NCBI GenBank assembly: GCA_934203355.1
Contig: CAKPZC010000028.1
Span: forward strand, 1 to 29,193
DNA length: 29,193 nt
DNA from: an uncultured Prevotella sp.
Lineage (GTDB): Bacteria; Bacteroidota; Bacteroidia; Bacteroidales; Bacteroidaceae
Direction of reading: 5' to 3'
Below, in pieces: positions 1-9,415 of this stretch. Each line of letters starts with the position of its first letter. Position 1 is the stretch's first letter. Made by a program: the position numbers and the translations under genes. Below the pieces are notes generated by a model that was given only the letters and a program-made list of their open reading frames with translations, had not been told where the DNA came from and ran no database searches.

Positions 1-243
1 CTGGCTCTCGGCAAGTCGTCGGAAGCAACATTAGTTCCACGTGGCACATTCTTCCAGACCACTGGTGGCAACTGGATTTTCGTGCTCGACCGTTCGGGCA
101 AGAAGGCTTATCGCCGAAACATAAGCATTGCACGACAGAACCCACAGTATTATGAGGTGACGCAGGGTTTGGAGCCTGGCGAACGTGTTATAACCAGCGG
201 TTACGAAGCATTCAAGGACAACGAAGTGTTAATTTTAAAGTAG
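1..243 (+). CDS. Efflux periplasmic adaptor (HlyD/RND-MacA type), C-terminal fragment
   Basis: Open frame from the first base to a TAG at 241-243, giving the last 80 residues of a protein whose start lies outside the window. It contains WIFVLDRSGKKAYRRNI and a tail with VTQGLEPGERVITSGYEAF, the usual end of membrane-fusion/adaptor proteins (beta-barrel and membrane-proximal domains). Such proteins bridge an inner-membrane transporter to a TolC-like outer-membrane channel. The next genes, 63 bp downstream on the same strand, are an ABC ATPase and a MacB/FtsX-like permease, so this is probably the adaptor of a MacAB-like tripartite exporter. The substrate cannot be told from sequence. The family call is confident; assignment to MacA rather than another adaptor class is inferred from the neighbours. 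Confidence 0.85.
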   Translation: MALGKSSEATLVPRGTFFQTTGGNWIFVLDRSGKKAYRRNISIARQNPQYYEVTQGLEPGERVITSGYEAFKDNEVLILK

Positions 244-258
244 TAATAAAGAGGCTCA

Positions 259-290
259 AATAGGCCCAGTAAGGCTCAGAAAGGCCTATT
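259..290. repeat. Small GGCCT-type inverted repeat between adaptor and ATPase genes
   Basis: AATAGGCC (259-266) is mirrored by GGCCTATT (283-290). The loop carries AGGCCCAGTAAGGCT (262-276), a 15-nt word found exactly again at 20567-20581 inside the large inverted repeat near the four-helix-bundle gene. It is followed by an A-rich stretch and then the ATPase start. It may be a stray copy of the same repeat family or an intercistronic RNA hairpin. Confidence 0.6.
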
Positions 291-306
291 AAAAAGAATA
301 AAGACT

Positions 307-984
307 ATGATAAAAACAGAAAACCTTACAAAAATCTTCCGCACAGAGGAAGTAGAGACCGTTGCTCTCAACGGTGTTAGCATTAACGTAGAGGACGGCG
401 AGTTTGTAGCCATTATGGGACCGAGCGGATGTGGCAAGTCAACTTTGCTCAACATCCTCGGCCTGCTCGACAACCCCAACGGCGGCGAGTATTGGCTCGA
501 CGGCGATCCCGTAGGCAAGCTCAAGGAGAAGGAGCGCACGAAGTATCGCCGCGGCAGAATAGGCTTTGTGTTCCAAAGCTTCAACCTTATCGACGAGCTT
601 ACTGTAGAGGAGAATGTCGACCTGCAGTTACGCTACATCGGAGTTCCAGCCAAAGAACGTCGCGAACGTGTAACCGAGATATTAAGAAAGGTAGGACTTA
701 GCCAACGTGCCAAGCACTATCCGCAGCAACTATCGGGAGGCCAGCAACAGCGTGTGGCTATAGCACGTGCCGTGGTGGGCAAGCCTAAGCTGATACTTGC
801 CGACGAGCCGACGGGTAATCTCGACTCGAAGAGTGGACTCGCCGTAATGGAACTGCTCTCGCAGCTGAATGCCGAGGGAACAACCATCGTGATGGTGACC
901 CACTCACAGCACGACGCTATGATGGCGAATAGAATTATCAATCTGTTCGACGGACAGGTTGTAGACAATAACAATATTCTTTAG
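307..984 (+). CDS. ABC transporter ATP-binding protein (MacB/LolD type)
   Basis: A 225-residue ATPase that would power the permease encoded immediately downstream. All nucleotide-binding motifs are visible: Walker A GPSGCGKST (38-46), Q-loop Q90 in FVFQSFNL, signature LSGGQQQR (142-149), Walker B LILADEPTG (162-170) and switch His199 in VTHS. Length and the FNLIDELTVEENV segment fit the LolD/MacB/FtsE group of type VII (mechanotransmission) ABC systems rather than importers. Together with the upstream adaptor fragment and the downstream 795-residue permease it forms a MacAB-like set in which ATPase and permease are separate polypeptides. The ATG at 307 aligns with the normal family start (MIKTENLTKIF). 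Efflux substrate (peptide, lipoprotein or drug) is unknown. Confidence 0.95.
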   Translation: MIKTENLTKIFRTEEVETVALNGVSINVEDGEFVAIMGPSGCGKSTLLNILGLLDNPNGGEYWLDGDPVGKLKEKERTKYRRGRIGFVFQSFNLIDELTVEENVDLQLRYIGVPAKERRERVTEILRKVGLSQRAKHYPQQLSGGQQQRVAIARAVVGKPKLILADEPTGNLDSKSGLAVMELLSQLNAEGTTIVMVTHSQHDAMMANRIINLFDGQVVDNNNIL

Positions 985-995
985 GAGGATAGCCT

Positions 996-3383
996 ATGAA
1001 AAGTCTATTATATATGTTTCGTCGCTACCGCCTCGCCACTCTGCTCAATCTCCTTGGCTTGGGTGTTGCCGTAGCCACGTTCTATCTGTTCATGACGCAG
1101 GTGATTTACAACCGCACCTACAACCACAACATCCACGACCACGAGCACATGTATCGCCTGGAGATATATGGCGGCTTGTTCGGCGAAGACTGGGGTTGCA
1201 ACATCTGTCGCCCGTTCGTGACATTACTCAAGGAAATACCACAGGTGAAGGACGCAACCTATATCAGTCCGTATTATATCAACAAGACAGATGCCAAGGT
1301 GGGCAACCGCACCATAACTGTTCCTTTGATAAATATGGGAAAACCTGGCATAGAGTTCTTTACGGGCAAGCTGCTCTCGGGGTCGAGCAAGACATGTGGA
1401 GACGGACATAATGTTATTGTAAGCCGAAGCACAGCCGAGAAGATGTTCGGCACGGCAAACGCAGCAGGCAAGACGTTTGAGTGTGAAAATGGCGATGGAA
1501 GCAAAACTACCGTTACCGTAGTTGGTGTGAGCGAGGATATGCCCGACAACTGCACTCTGCCTAACGGCGTGTATATATGCGAGGACGAGAGGGGGCTGAA
1601 TGATTGGAGCGAATGGAGCTACAATATCTATATGCTACTTGACGATGGTGCCAACCCTAAGAAAGTGGAGCGTGCCATAAAACTTGCCTTTATGAAAGAC
1701 AACGGCTATAGCGAGAAGGACGAGAAGAAGTTTGACAAGGAGGTCAACATGAAAATCCGCATCACTCCCGTTGATGACATATATTTCTCTGGCATAGGTC
1801 CGAAAGACCGTGGCAACCGCAATCTGGTGGGGGTTCTTACCGTGGCTTCTGTCTTCGTGCTCTTTATTGCCATGCTCAATCTGCTCAACTTCTCGCTCTC
1901 CGAGATTCCTATGCGCATGCGTGGCATCAATACCCGCCGTGTGATGGGAGCGTCTATAGGAAGTTTGCGAATGAAGATTATATTGGAGAATGTGGTCTTT
2001 GCCCTTATTGGATTGGTTATAGGCATTCTGCTTATTGTTGTCTTCCAGCGTAACGAGACATGCACGAAGCTCGTTTCGGGCGACATCCATTTCGCTTCGC
2101 ACATGGTTCTTACTGTGGTAATGGCTGTTTCGGCTCTCGTCGTGGGTGCATTGTCGGCAGTAATCCCAGCCTTCTACAGCACGTCGTTCTCCCCGGCAAT
2201 GGTTCTGAAAGGCTCGTTCGGTCTCTCGCCACGTGGCCGTCGGTTGCGCATGGCTATCATGGCTGTACAGTTCTGCCTGGCTTTTGCCTTGACTATATAT
2301 ATAGGTGTAATGTCGAGCCAGTCGAGCTACATCTTCAACAGCGACTACGGATTCAACAAGAACGAGGTGTTCTATACGGGGCTGTCTGAAGAGGCACAAA
2401 CCAAGAAGGATGCCGTGCGTGCCGAACTGAAGAAGCTTCCATTCGTAGAGAGCGTTGGTTTTGCGCAGAATGCCATCGGCACAAGCGACGGATATATGGG
2501 TTGGGGACGCGGCGATGGCGATCATCAAATGGCACTCCAGGTGTTGCCGTGCGACTATGAATATCTGCGCACCATGCAGCTGAAGATTGTTAAAGGTCGC
2601 GACTTCCACGAGTCGGACATGAAGACGGGTGCCTACGTGCTCAACAAGGCTGCCATGGCGCAATACAAATGGCTTGTTGTAGGCGACTCTATTGGTCGTC
2701 AGAGCAACTGGGGAAGTCAGTCGAATTATAACATAGTAGGTGTCTGCAACAACTTCAAGCTCAAGTCTATGCGCTGCGACAACAGCAATGTGGCTGTGGC
2801 GTTCATCATCTTCGGTCCGGACATGGCTCAATGGGGCGACCGTTGTGGCCAGGTGTTTGTGCGAGTAGCCAAGAATCAGGACAAGATAGAGGCTAAGCGT
2901 CGCATAGCCGAAGTGCTGAACAAGATGGACGGATCGCAGAAGTATGAGATGAATTTCCTTGACGACGACCTGCAGCAGACCTACGTCGAGGAGTTCCGCT
3001 TCATCTCGCAGGTGAAGCTCTTCGCCATCATCTGCATCATAATAACCATCATAGGAGTGTTCTCGCTTACGATGTTCGAGACTGAATACCGCCGCAAGGA
3101 GATAGCCATACGCAAGGTGATGGGCTCTTCGATAGGCTCCGTAGTTAGTCTATTCGCCATGCGCTACGCCTTGCCGCTCGTCGTGGCATTTATCGTGGCT
3201 GCTCCAGTGGGATGGTGGCTCAGCAACGGGTGGCTGCAGAGCTTCGCCGAGCACACGCCAATACATTGGTGGCTCTTCCCCATGGCATTCTTGATGGTGT
3301 CGGCGGTGGTGATTGCTACTGTGGTGGTGCAGTCGTGGAGAGTGGCGACGGCCAATCCGGTGGAGAGTATAAAGACAGAATAA
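996..3383 (+). CDS. MacB/FtsX-like ABC transporter permease
   Basis: A 795-residue inner-membrane permease. One membrane segment lies near residues 14-36, followed by a large periplasmic domain (MacB_PCD-like). A first FtsX unit has membrane segments near 278-304, 328-351 and 369-395, another segment follows near 413-438, a second periplasmic domain comes next, and a C-terminal FtsX unit contains the conserved cytoplasmic motif RRKEIAIRKVMGSS and ends with two more helices. This double-FtsX layout is common in Bacteroidetes. The start is set by AGGAGG overlapping the stop of the upstream ATPase gene (982-988), an unusually good Shine-Dalgarno site for this group, which implies translational coupling. 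It should act with the ATPase and the upstream adaptor in export or envelope stress functions. Substrate not deducible. Confidence 0.93.
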   Translation: MKSLLYMFRRYRLATLLNLLGLGVAVATFYLFMTQVIYNRTYNHNIHDHEHMYRLEIYGGLFGEDWGCNICRPFVTLLKEIPQVKDATYISPYYINKTDAKVGNRTITVPLINMGKPGIEFFTGKLLSGSSKTCGDGHNVIVSRSTAEKMFGTANAAGKTFECENGDGSKTTVTVVGVSEDMPDNCTLPNGVYICEDERGLNDWSEWSYNIYMLLDDGANPKKVERAIKLAFMKDNGYSEKDEKKFDKEVNMKIRITPVDDIYFSGIGPKDRGNRNLVGVLTVASVFVLFIAMLNLLNFSLSEIPMRMRGINTRRVMGASIGSLRMKIILENVVFALIGLVIGILLIVVFQRNETCTKLVSGDIHFASHMVLTVVMAVSALVVGALSAVIPAFYSTSFSPAMVLKGSFGLSPRGRRLRMAIMAVQFCLAFALTIYIGVMSSQSSYIFNSDYGFNKNEVFYTGLSEEAQTKKDAVRAELKKLPFVESVGFAQNAIGTSDGYMGWGRGDGDHQMALQVLPCDYEYLRTMQLKIVKGRDFHESDMKTGAYVLNKAAMAQYKWLVVGDSIGRQSNWGSQSNYNIVGVCNNFKLKSMRCDNSNVAVAFIIFGPDMAQWGDRCGQVFVRVAKNQDKIEAKRRIAEVLNKMDGSQKYEMNFLDDDLQQTYVEEFRFISQVKLFAIICIIITIIGVFSLTMFETEYRRKEIAIRKVMGSSIGSVVSLFAMRYALPLVVAFIVAAPVGWWLSNGWLQSFAEHTPIHWWLFPMAFLMVSAVVIATVVVQSWRVATANPVESIKTE

Positions 3384-3398
3384 TTTAAAGAATATAGT

Positions 3399-3519
3399 GG
3401 TAATATTCTTATCAAGTTCTGGTAATATTCTTATCAGGTTCTGGTAACATTCTTATCAAGTTCTGGTAACGTCCGTTTCAAGTTCTGGTAATATCTTTAT
3501 CAGGTTCTGGTAACTTTTT
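3399..3519. repeat. 22-bp tandem repeat, five and a half copies
   Basis: Five consecutive 22-bp units begin at 3399, 3421, 3443, 3465 and 3487, then an 11-bp partial copy. Each unit starts GGTAA and ends with TCA(A/G)GTTCT. Units 1 and 2 differ by one base; unit 4 is the most diverged. No open frame of note. It lies between the permease stop and a terminator hairpin, in the gap between convergent genes. Confidence 0.92.
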
Positions 3520-3531
3520 CACAAAAAAAAA

Positions 3532-3586
3532 TTTAAGTCGTGTTATGAGAGGTATTATTTTCTATACCCTCATAACACGACTTAAA
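3532..3586 (-). terminator. Strong intrinsic terminator between convergent permease and rdgB genes
   Basis: Perfect 18-bp arms (3532-3549 and 3569-3586; TTTAAGTCGTGTTATGAG and its complement) plus an inner GGTAT/ATACC stem after a one-base bulge. Read on the minus strand the stem is followed by a run of about ten T (complement of 3521-3531), the classic terminator form for rdgB. On the plus strand it could also stop transcription from the permease gene. Confidence 0.88.
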
Positions 3587-3604
3587 AACTATATGACTTA
3601 AAAA

Positions 3605-4186
3605 TTACGCGAGATAGCGAGCAAGTTTTTCTACAGCCCGTGCTCTATGCGAGATACCATTTTTAATGTCCATGCCCAACTGTGCGAACGACTCCTCATA
3701 GCCCTCAGGCACGAAGATAGGGTCGTAGCCGAATCCCTCAGTACCCTGCTTCTCCTTGGCTATAGTGCCTTTCACAACGCCCTCGAACAGAGTATAGTCA
3801 GCCACATCGTCCTTGCGTGCAAGGCAGATGACTGTGCGGAACTGTGCACGGCGGTCGTCCTTGTCGGCAAGGCAGCGCAGGAGTTTCTGCATGTTGGCCT
3901 CCGAATCATGGTCGGTGCCCTCGGCATAACGAGCCGAGTGAACTCCAGGCTCACCACCAAGCGACGGCACCTCAAGACCAGTGTCGTCGGCAAAGCAGTC
4001 GTAGCCGAAGTTCTCCACTATATATCTTGCCTTCTGAATGGCGTTGCCCTCAAGCGTGTTGGCAGTCTCGGGAATGTCGGCGTTGCAGCCGATGTCGTTG
4101 AGCGACAAAATCTCGAAGCGAGATCCGAGAATAGAGCGTATTTCGTCGAGTTTATGCTTGTTGTTCGTTGCAAATACTATCTTCAT
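3605..4186 (-). CDS. rdgB: dITP/XTP pyrophosphatase (RdgB/HAM1 family)
   Basis: A 193-residue cytoplasmic house-cleaning enzyme that hydrolyses non-canonical purine nucleoside triphosphates (dITP, XTP, ITP) to monophosphate and pyrophosphate, keeping them out of DNA and RNA. Family motifs are present: [12 protein letters not shown] (5-16) for nucleotide binding, FADDTGLEV (65-73) with the probable catalytic Asp68, GFGYDPIF (151-158) and SHRARA (179-184). Length matches the family. The start codon lies inside the 3' end of the upstream YitT-like gene (35-bp overlap), so the two are probably co-transcribed and coupled; a strong terminator follows the stop. Confidence 0.97.
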   Translation of the reverse strand: MKIVFATNNKHKLDEIRSILGSRFEILSLNDIGCNADIPETANTLEGNAIQKARYIVENFGYDCFADDTGLEVPSLGGEPGVHSARYAEGTDHDSEANMQKLLRCLADKDDRRAQFRTVICLARKDDVADYTLFEGVVKGTIAKEKQGTEGFGYDPIFVPEGYEESFAQLGMDIKNGISHRARAVEKLARYLA

Positions 4187-5132
4187 AGTTTTCTATATGA
4201 TGCTTTTCTATTTCTTTTTTCACTTTCACCTTAATTTGGTCGAATCCCTCGCCATACACACCGATGACGCTACTCTGCGACACGAAGGCGCGTGGGTCGA
4301 TCATCTTTATTAGTCGGAAGATGAGCACCGACTCGCTTTTCTTGGCAAGAAGGCATATAACCTTCATTTCATTTCCAGTATACCAGCCGTGGCCATCGAG
4401 AATGGTGAGCGTGTGGTCGGTCTTCTTGGTGATGGCAGTGGCTATCTTTTTGTATTCCTTCGAGAATATCATAAATTGCACCGATTGCCGTTGGACGTTC
4501 ATCACATAATCGAGCATGTTGCATTCTATGAACATCGTACATAGTCCGAACACCACCATCTGGCAACGCTGTGGGAACAGGCCGAAGGAGTCGATGGCAA
4601 GACAGCTACCAATGATGACGAGGTCAACCATGATGAGGCCCTTGCCGAGCGATACATTATAGTATTTGTTCACTACGGCAGCAATAATGTCGGTACCGCC
4701 AGTACTGCCGTTGTTCAAGAACACTATTGCCAGTGCCGTGCCAGTGAGCATACATCCGATGATGAGCGACATGAAGTCGTTGCCCTCACCCATAAGTTTA
4801 TAGAAGGTGCCGTCGGGCATTTCCACTATTTTCTGTGCGAGATCGAGCATTACGGTTATTGCAATCGTGGCATAGATGGTCTTGGCAAGGAATTTTATAC
4901 CAAGTTCCTTTAGTGCCGCCACGATGAGCACGGCATTGATGATGAAAAATGTCCACTGCACGGGAAATCCAGTGGCATAGAATATGATGGCTCCAATACC
5001 TGCGATACCTCCAGTTACGATTTCGTATGGCAGTAGGAAAACGGTGAATCCGAAGGTGTATAACATTAGTCCGAGAGTTATATTAAAATAGTCCTTCGTT
5101 TCTTGCCAAATAATTTTGCGGTCGATTGTCAT
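4152..5132 (-). CDS. YitT family membrane protein with C-terminal DUF2179 domain
   Basis: A 326-residue protein with about five or six hydrophobic helices in the first ~200 residues (for example [55 protein letters not shown]) and a soluble C-terminal domain (DUF2179-like) that ends with charged [12 protein letters not shown]. This is the YitT/YebE group of conserved inner-membrane proteins of unknown transport role. I chose the ATG at 5132 ([11 protein letters not shown]). The frame can be extended upstream to a GTG at 5198, but that codon lies within the stem of a terminator-like hairpin (5190-5225) and the extension does not resemble family members. The 3' end overlaps rdgB by 35 bp. Confidence 0.88.
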   Translation of the reverse strand: MTIDRKIIWQETKDYFNITLGLMLYTFGFTVFLLPYEIVTGGIAGIGAIIFYATGFPVQWTFFIINAVLIVAALKELGIKFLAKTIYATIAITVMLDLAQKIVEMPDGTFYKLMGEGNDFMSLIIGCMLTGTALAIVFLNNGSTGGTDIIAAVVNKYYNVSLGKGLIMVDLVIIGSCLAIDSFGLFPQRCQMVVFGLCTMFIECNMLDYVMNVQRQSVQFMIFSKEYKKIATAITKKTDHTLTILDGHGWYTGNEMKVICLLAKKSESVLIFRLIKMIDPRAFVSQSSVIGVYGEGFDQIKVKVKKEIEKHHIENYEDSICNEQQA

Positions 5133-5174
5133 AGGATTTACAGTTATAGCTTTATTCTTTATCTTTTTCTGAGC

Positions 5175-5240
5175 AAAAGAAGTCGTCGTCTTGCACACTC
5201 CGTTATGTGTAGGGGAGTGTGCAAGCGGTGACTTCCTTTG
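5175..5240 (-). terminator. Terminator-like long hairpin after leuS
   Basis: CTTGCACACTCC (5190-5201) pairs perfectly with GGAGTGTGCAAG (5214-5225), and the pairing resumes outward (GAAGTC against GACTTC) after small mismatches. On the minus strand the stem is followed by CTTCTTTTGC. It lies 37-50 bp downstream of the leuS stop and upstream of the YitT-like ATG. Confidence 0.75.
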
Positions 5241-5276
5241 ATGTGGTGTTTGTTTTGTGGGAGATGTCGTTGGTAT

Positions 5277-8135
5277 TTACTTCACCACGACATTCACAAT
5301 CTTCTTAGGCACTACAATCACCTTCACCACTTTCTTGTCGCCAATATACTTAGCACTCTGCTCGTCGGCGAGCACAGCCTCCTGGATGACGTCGTTGGTT
5401 GCATCGGCTGGGAACTTCTTCTGGAAGCGAGCCTTGCCGTTGAATGAGATGGTGAGCTGCACCTCGCTCTCCACGAGATACTCGGCTTTGAACTCAGGCC
5501 ACTTGGCGTCGCATACGGTCGACTCGTTGCCCAGAGCATGCCATAGCTCCTCGGCAATGTGCGGAGCAAACGGAGCGATGAGCACTACGAGCTGCTCGAG
5601 CACCTGCTTGTTGCGACACTTCTGCTGTGCCAGTTCGCCCACGGCAATCATGAAGGCAGAGATGGAAGTGTTGTAAGAGAACTTCTCAATGTCCTCTGTC
5701 ACCTTCTTGATGAGCTTGTGCAGCGTCTTCATGCTGTCGGCTGAGGCCTCAGCGTCGGCAGAAGGCAAGAACTCGTCGGTGCGGTTGTCGTAGTAGAGGT
5801 TCCAGAACTTCTTGAGGAAGCGGAAGCAGCCGTCGATGCCGTTGGTGTCCCAAGGTTTGCTTGCCTCCACCGGACCGAGGAACATTTCGTAGAGACGCAG
5901 TGTGTCGGCACCATACTTCTCGACAATCATGTCGGGGTTGACAACGTTGAACATCGACTTCGACATCTTCTCGACAGCCCATCCGCAGATGTACTTGCCG
6001 TCCTCAAGGATGAACTCGGCATTCTCATACTCAGGACGCCATGCCTTGAAGGCATCAATGTCGAGCACATCGGCAGAAACGATGTTCACATCGACATGGA
6101 TAGGAGTGATGTTGTAGTCCTTCTTCAGACCAGCACTCACGAAGACAGGAGCCTTAGAGTGGTCGTCGGAGTTGATGCGATATACGAAGTTAGAGCGACC
6201 ATGAATCATGCCCTGGTTGACGAGCTTATGATAAGGCTCCTCCTTGCAGCTCACACCGAGGTCGAAGAGGAACTTGTTCCAGAAGCGTGAGTAGATGAGG
6301 TGGCCCGTAGCATGCTCGCATCCACCCACGTAGAGGTCTACGTTCTGCCAGTACTCATCGGCCTCCTTGCTCACGAGGCACTTGTCGTCCTGCGGATCCA
6401 TATAGCGCAGATAATATGCTGAAGAACCAGCGAAGCCCGGCATGGTGTTTAGCTCAAGTGGGAATACTGTCTTGTTGTCCACCAGAGCCTTGTCGACCAC
6501 CTGCTTCTTCTCTTCGTCCCATGCCCACATCTTAGCGCGTCCCAATGGAGGTTCGCCGCTCTCGGTTGGCTTGTAGGTTTCGATTTCGGGCAGTTCGAGT
6601 GGCAAACACTCCTCTGGCACCATCTGTGGCATTCCGTCCTTGTAATATACTGGGAACGGCTCGCCCCAGTAACGCTGGCGCGAGAAGATGGCGTCGCGCA
6701 GACGATAGTTGATCTTGACACGGCCAAGTCCCTTCTCGGTGACAAACTTCTTGGTAGCAGCAATAGCCTCCTTGACGGTCAATCCATTCAATGAGAAACC
6801 GTCGAGAGTCTGCTTACCTGCAACGGGCGAGTTCTGAACGGTGCCTTCCTTGGCGTCGAAGCTCTCCTCCGACACATCTGCACCCTCAATGAGCGGGATG
6901 ATAGGCAGGTTGAAGTGCTTAGCGAAAGCGTAGTCGCGAGAGTCGTGAGCCGGAACTGCCATGATGGCGCCGGTGCCATAACCAGCAAGCACGTATTCCG
7001 AAATCCAGATAGGAATATTCTCGCCGGTGAACGGATTCACGGCGTATGAGCCTGAGAACACACCCGTTACAGAGTGGTTAGCCATACGGTCGAGTTCGGT
7101 GCGCTTTTTCACATAAGCCAGATACTCGTCTACGGCAGCCTTCTGCTCGGCAGTAGTGAGCTTCTCAACGAGTTCGCTCTCGGGAGCCAATACCATGAAT
7201 GTAACGCCGAAGATGGTGTCGGCACGTGTGGTGAAGATAGTGAAGTCGAAGTCCTGACCAGCCACCTTGAACTGCATCTCGGTGCCTTCAGAGCGTCCAA
7301 TCCAGTTCTTCTGTGTCTCCTTGATAGAGTCGCTCCAGTCGATAGTTTCGAGTCCGTCGAGCAGACGCTGTGAGTAGGCACTGGTGCGCAGACACCACTG
7401 CTGCATCTTCTTCTGCACAACGGGATAGCCGCCGCGCTCGCTCACACCGTTCACTACCTCGTCGTTGGCAAGCACAGTGCCGAGTCCTGGACACCAGTTC
7501 ACCATTGTCTCGCCCAGATAGGCAATGCGATAGTTCATAAGAGTCTTCTGCTTCTCGACGTCGCTCATGGCTCGCCACTCGTCGGCTGTGAACTCAAGGT
7601 GCTCGCTTTCGGCAACATTGAGTCCCTCAGTGCCCTTCTGTTCGAAGCGTGCCACGAGTTTCTCTATAGGCTGTGCCTTCTGGCAAGAGTTGCAGAAGAA
7701 CGACTGAAACATCTTCTGGAACGCCCACTGAGTCCAGTGGTAGTATTTAGGGTCGCATGTGCGCACCTCGCGGTCCCAGTCGAACGAGAATCCGATGTTG
7801 TCGAGCTGCTGGCGATAGCGTGCTATGTTGGCAACGGTAGTCACTTCAGGGTGCTGACCGGTCTGAATGGCATACTGCTCGGCAGGCAGTCCGTAGGCAT
7901 CGTAGCCCATAGGGTTGAGCACGTTGTAGCCCTCAAGGCGCTTGAAGCGTGCGTAGATGTCAGATGCGATATATCCGAGCGGATGACCCACATGGAGTCC
8001 GGCTCCCGACGGATAGGGGAACATGTTGAGTACGTAGAACTTCTTTTTCTGTGGGTCTTCGGTGGTGTGATAGGTCTTGTCCTTCACCCACTGGTTTTGC
8101 CATTTCTTCTCGATTTCTCTGAAATTGTATTCCAT
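5277..8135 (-). CDS. leuS: Leucyl-tRNA synthetase
   Basis: A 952-residue class I aminoacyl-tRNA synthetase charging tRNA-Leu in the cytoplasm. The N-terminal catalytic core contains [13 protein letters not shown], with the HIGH-type HVGH at residues 48-51, followed by the long CP1 editing insertion. The second signature KMSKS is at 723-727 (codons 5955-5969). A tRNA-binding anticodon helical domain and a small C-terminal domain ending [13 protein letters not shown] follow. Size and motif order match bacterial LeuRS. I chose the ATG at 8135 ([12 protein letters not shown]). The longer frame starts at TTG 8171, which would overlap the promoter -7 element. It is monocistronic or first in its unit, with a hairpin terminator after the stop. 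Confidence 0.97.
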   Translation of the reverse strand: MEYNFREIEKKWQNQWVKDKTYHTTEDPQKKKFYVLNMFPYPSGAGLHVGHPLGYIASDIYARFKRLEGYNVLNPMGYDAYGLPAEQYAIQTGQHPEVTTVANIARYRQQLDNIGFSFDWDREVRTCDPKYYHWTQWAFQKMFQSFFCNSCQKAQPIEKLVARFEQKGTEGLNVAESEHLEFTADEWRAMSDVEKQKTLMNYRIAYLGETMVNWCPGLGTVLANDEVVNGVSERGGYPVVQKKMQQWCLRTSAYSQRLLDGLETIDWSDSIKETQKNWIGRSEGTEMQFKVAGQDFDFTIFTTRADTIFGVTFMVLAPESELVEKLTTAEQKAAVDEYLAYVKKRTELDRMANHSVTGVFSGSYAVNPFTGENIPIWISEYVLAGYGTGAIMAVPAHDSRDYAFAKHFNLPIIPLIEGADVSEESFDAKEGTVQNSPVAGKQTLDGFSLNGLTVKEAIAATKKFVTEKGLGRVKINYRLRDAIFSRQRYWGEPFPVYYKDGMPQMVPEECLPLELPEIETYKPTESGEPPLGRAKMWAWDEEKKQVVDKALVDNKTVFPLELNTMPGFAGSSAYYLRYMDPQDDKCLVSKEADEYWQNVDLYVGGCEHATGHLIYSRFWNKFLFDLGVSCKEEPYHKLVNQGMIHGRSNFVYRINSDDHSKAPVFVSAGLKKDYNITPIHVDVNIVSADVLDIDAFKAWRPEYENAEFILEDGKYICGWAVEKMSKSMFNVVNPDMIVEKYGADTLRLYEMFLGPVEASKPWDTNGIDGCFRFLKKFWNLYYDNRTDEFLPSADAEASADSMKTLHKLIKKVTEDIEKFSYNTSISAFMIAVGELAQQKCRNKQVLEQLVVLIAPFAPHIAEELWHALGNESTVCDAKWPEFKAEYLVESEVQLTISFNGKARFQKKFPADATNDVIQEAVLADEQSAKYIGDKKVVKVIVVPKKIVNVVVK

Positions 8136-8168
8136 TGTATATTTTTTGTTATAATTTTCAGTTTTATG

Positions 8169-8176
8169 CAAAGTTA
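8169..8176 (-). promoter_or_regulatory. Probable leuS promoter -7 element
   Basis: Minus-strand TAACTTTG matches the Bacteroidetes -7 consensus TAnnTTTG. It sits 33 bases before the chosen leuS ATG, predicting a short leader of about 25 nt. No convincing TTTG -33 box is seen at 19-21 bp spacing. Confidence 0.6.
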
Positions 8177-8235
8177 CGACTTTTACTTTATAAGATGTGT
8201 AATAATGCCGAAAAAAAGTGCAATGGTGCTCATGC

Positions 8236-9387
8236 TTATTGCCTTACGACAATTTTCCTAACGGTTCCGTCGTTGTATTTCACGATGTTTATGCCCTGTT
8301 CGGGTTGCTTTAGAATTCTGCCGTCGATGCTTAGTCGCATTGTCTCGTGTGGAGTGTTGCCGTTAATACCATCTACCGACGATGGGCGTTGGCGTGGTGT
8401 GATAATGATAGGATTCTGGTCGTAGCCAGGCACGAGATGCAGGTTAATCAATCCGGCTACCTCGGTTGATGTTTCGCCGGTCCATCCACACTGCTGCAAT
8501 ACACCCGTCTGGATGCGTATGAAGTCGGCATGGTCGAGGTTTATGGGATTGCCGTCGTTGTCGACAGCCCAGTCGAGGTCGAATGTGGTGTAGGTGTTGT
8601 CCGAATTTGGAGCAGCATCGGCATAGCCGTAAGAGTCGGCTGCATAGCGATATGTAAGCCAATATTGAGGATTGGCTGCGTCAGATCCGTCTCCTCCATA
8701 GTTGATGGCGTTGTCGGGCAGTCGCGATCCGTGGAATGTCATTTCCTCCTTGTCCTCCCATTGTGGCCAATAGCTTTGCGTATGGAATGAGTTCTTCATC
8801 AGATAGCCTGTTGAGTCGCATGGTGTTCCGTCGGGTTCGGTCCATGATGCAGCAAAGCCTATGTACTCATCGAATATGGAGCAGGGCAGTGAGTGGTCGC
8901 CAGTCTCGGCTGTGGGTTTATGATAGGTTATCTTGAAGTTATGGCGTTGTGTGGTGTAATATTCCGACCCTGCAAGCTCATACCATTGTGCTGTCTCTGG
9001 CGATGCGCCCACACCAGCGTAAACAATGCCTGGTTCCACGCTTCCACCTATTGTGGCATCGCCATACACAGGGTCGCTTAGAGAATAGAAGGCGTTGCCG
9101 AGAATGCGCAGGTCGGAGCCTTTACCGTTCTTTATCGGTTGGTCGAGAGAAAGAGTGATGTAGCCTCCTGCTGCTCCAAGGCATACGGGGTTGCCGTCTT
9201 CGAGTTGTTCCTCGCATGCTTTAAGTCTTTCCTCTTGCGACATATTGGCGTCGATTGAAGGCAGATTGTTGATAAACTGTCCCGGTGCAGGACAATATTC
9301 AATTACTTTTACAGTTTGTCTTGATTGTGCGTTTGCCACCACTGCGAAAGAGAAGAGTGAGGCAAAGAGTATTGTTGTGGTTCTCAT
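8236..9387 (-). CDS. Secreted protein with C-terminal sorting-like tail, linked to the B12 uptake locus
   Basis: A 383-residue protein with a clear Sec signal peptide ([20 protein letters not shown], cleavage near residue 20). The body carries [28 protein letters not shown] and YELAGSEYY, features I recall from Bacteroidetes surface proteins encoded beside DUF5074/BtuB loci, though I cannot name a biochemical role. The last ~35 residues ([20 protein letters not shown] then [11 protein letters not shown]) closely resemble the tail of the exported propeller at 13869-15203 and look like a type IX secretion or surface-anchoring C-terminal domain. It starts 28 bp after the stop of the BtuG-like lipoprotein gene, so it is probably its operon partner. 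Inferred: a surface protein helping cobalamin or corrinoid capture. Confidence 0.75.
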   Translation of the reverse strand: MRTTTILFASLFSFAVVANAQSRQTVKVIEYCPAPGQFINNLPSIDANMSQEERLKACEEQLEDGNPVCLGAAGGYITLSLDQPIKNGKGSDLRILGNAFYSLSDPVYGDATIGGSVEPGIVYAGVGASPETAQWYELAGSEYYTTQRHNFKITYHKPTAETGDHSLPCSIFDEYIGFAASWTEPDGTPCDSTGYLMKNSFHTQSYWPQWEDKEEMTFHGSRLPDNAINYGGDGSDAANPQYWLTYRYAADSYGYADAAPNSDNTYTTFDLDWAVDNDGNPINLDHADFIRIQTGVLQQCGWTGETSTEVAGLINLHLVPGYDQNPIIITPRQRPSSVDGINGNTPHETMRLSIDGRILKQPEQGINIVKYNDGTVRKIVVRQ

Positions 9388-9415
9388 ATTTTTTTAGTTC
9401 TCAATATGTTTGTGT

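Noticed and set aside
33..48. AGTTCCACGTGGCACA, 14/16 match to a parS variant
   Set aside because: It lies inside the coding sequence of the adaptor and encodes an ordinary Val-Pro-Arg-Gly-Thr stretch; two mismatches break the symmetry. Chance is the simpler explanation.
1635..2831. 398-codon minus-strand open frame across the permease gene
   Set aside because: It is entirely antisense to a well-supported FtsX-type gene, its translation is His/Arg-rich with no domain, and it lacks coding character.
8136..8171. TTG start extending LeuS by 12 residues
   Set aside because: The extension overlaps the TAACTTTG promoter element and does not resemble LeuS N-termini, whereas ATG 8135 does.
7599..8261. 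220-codon plus-strand open frame at the leuS 5' end
   Set aside because: It mirrors the leuS catalytic core; leuS has all synthetase motifs on the opposite strand.
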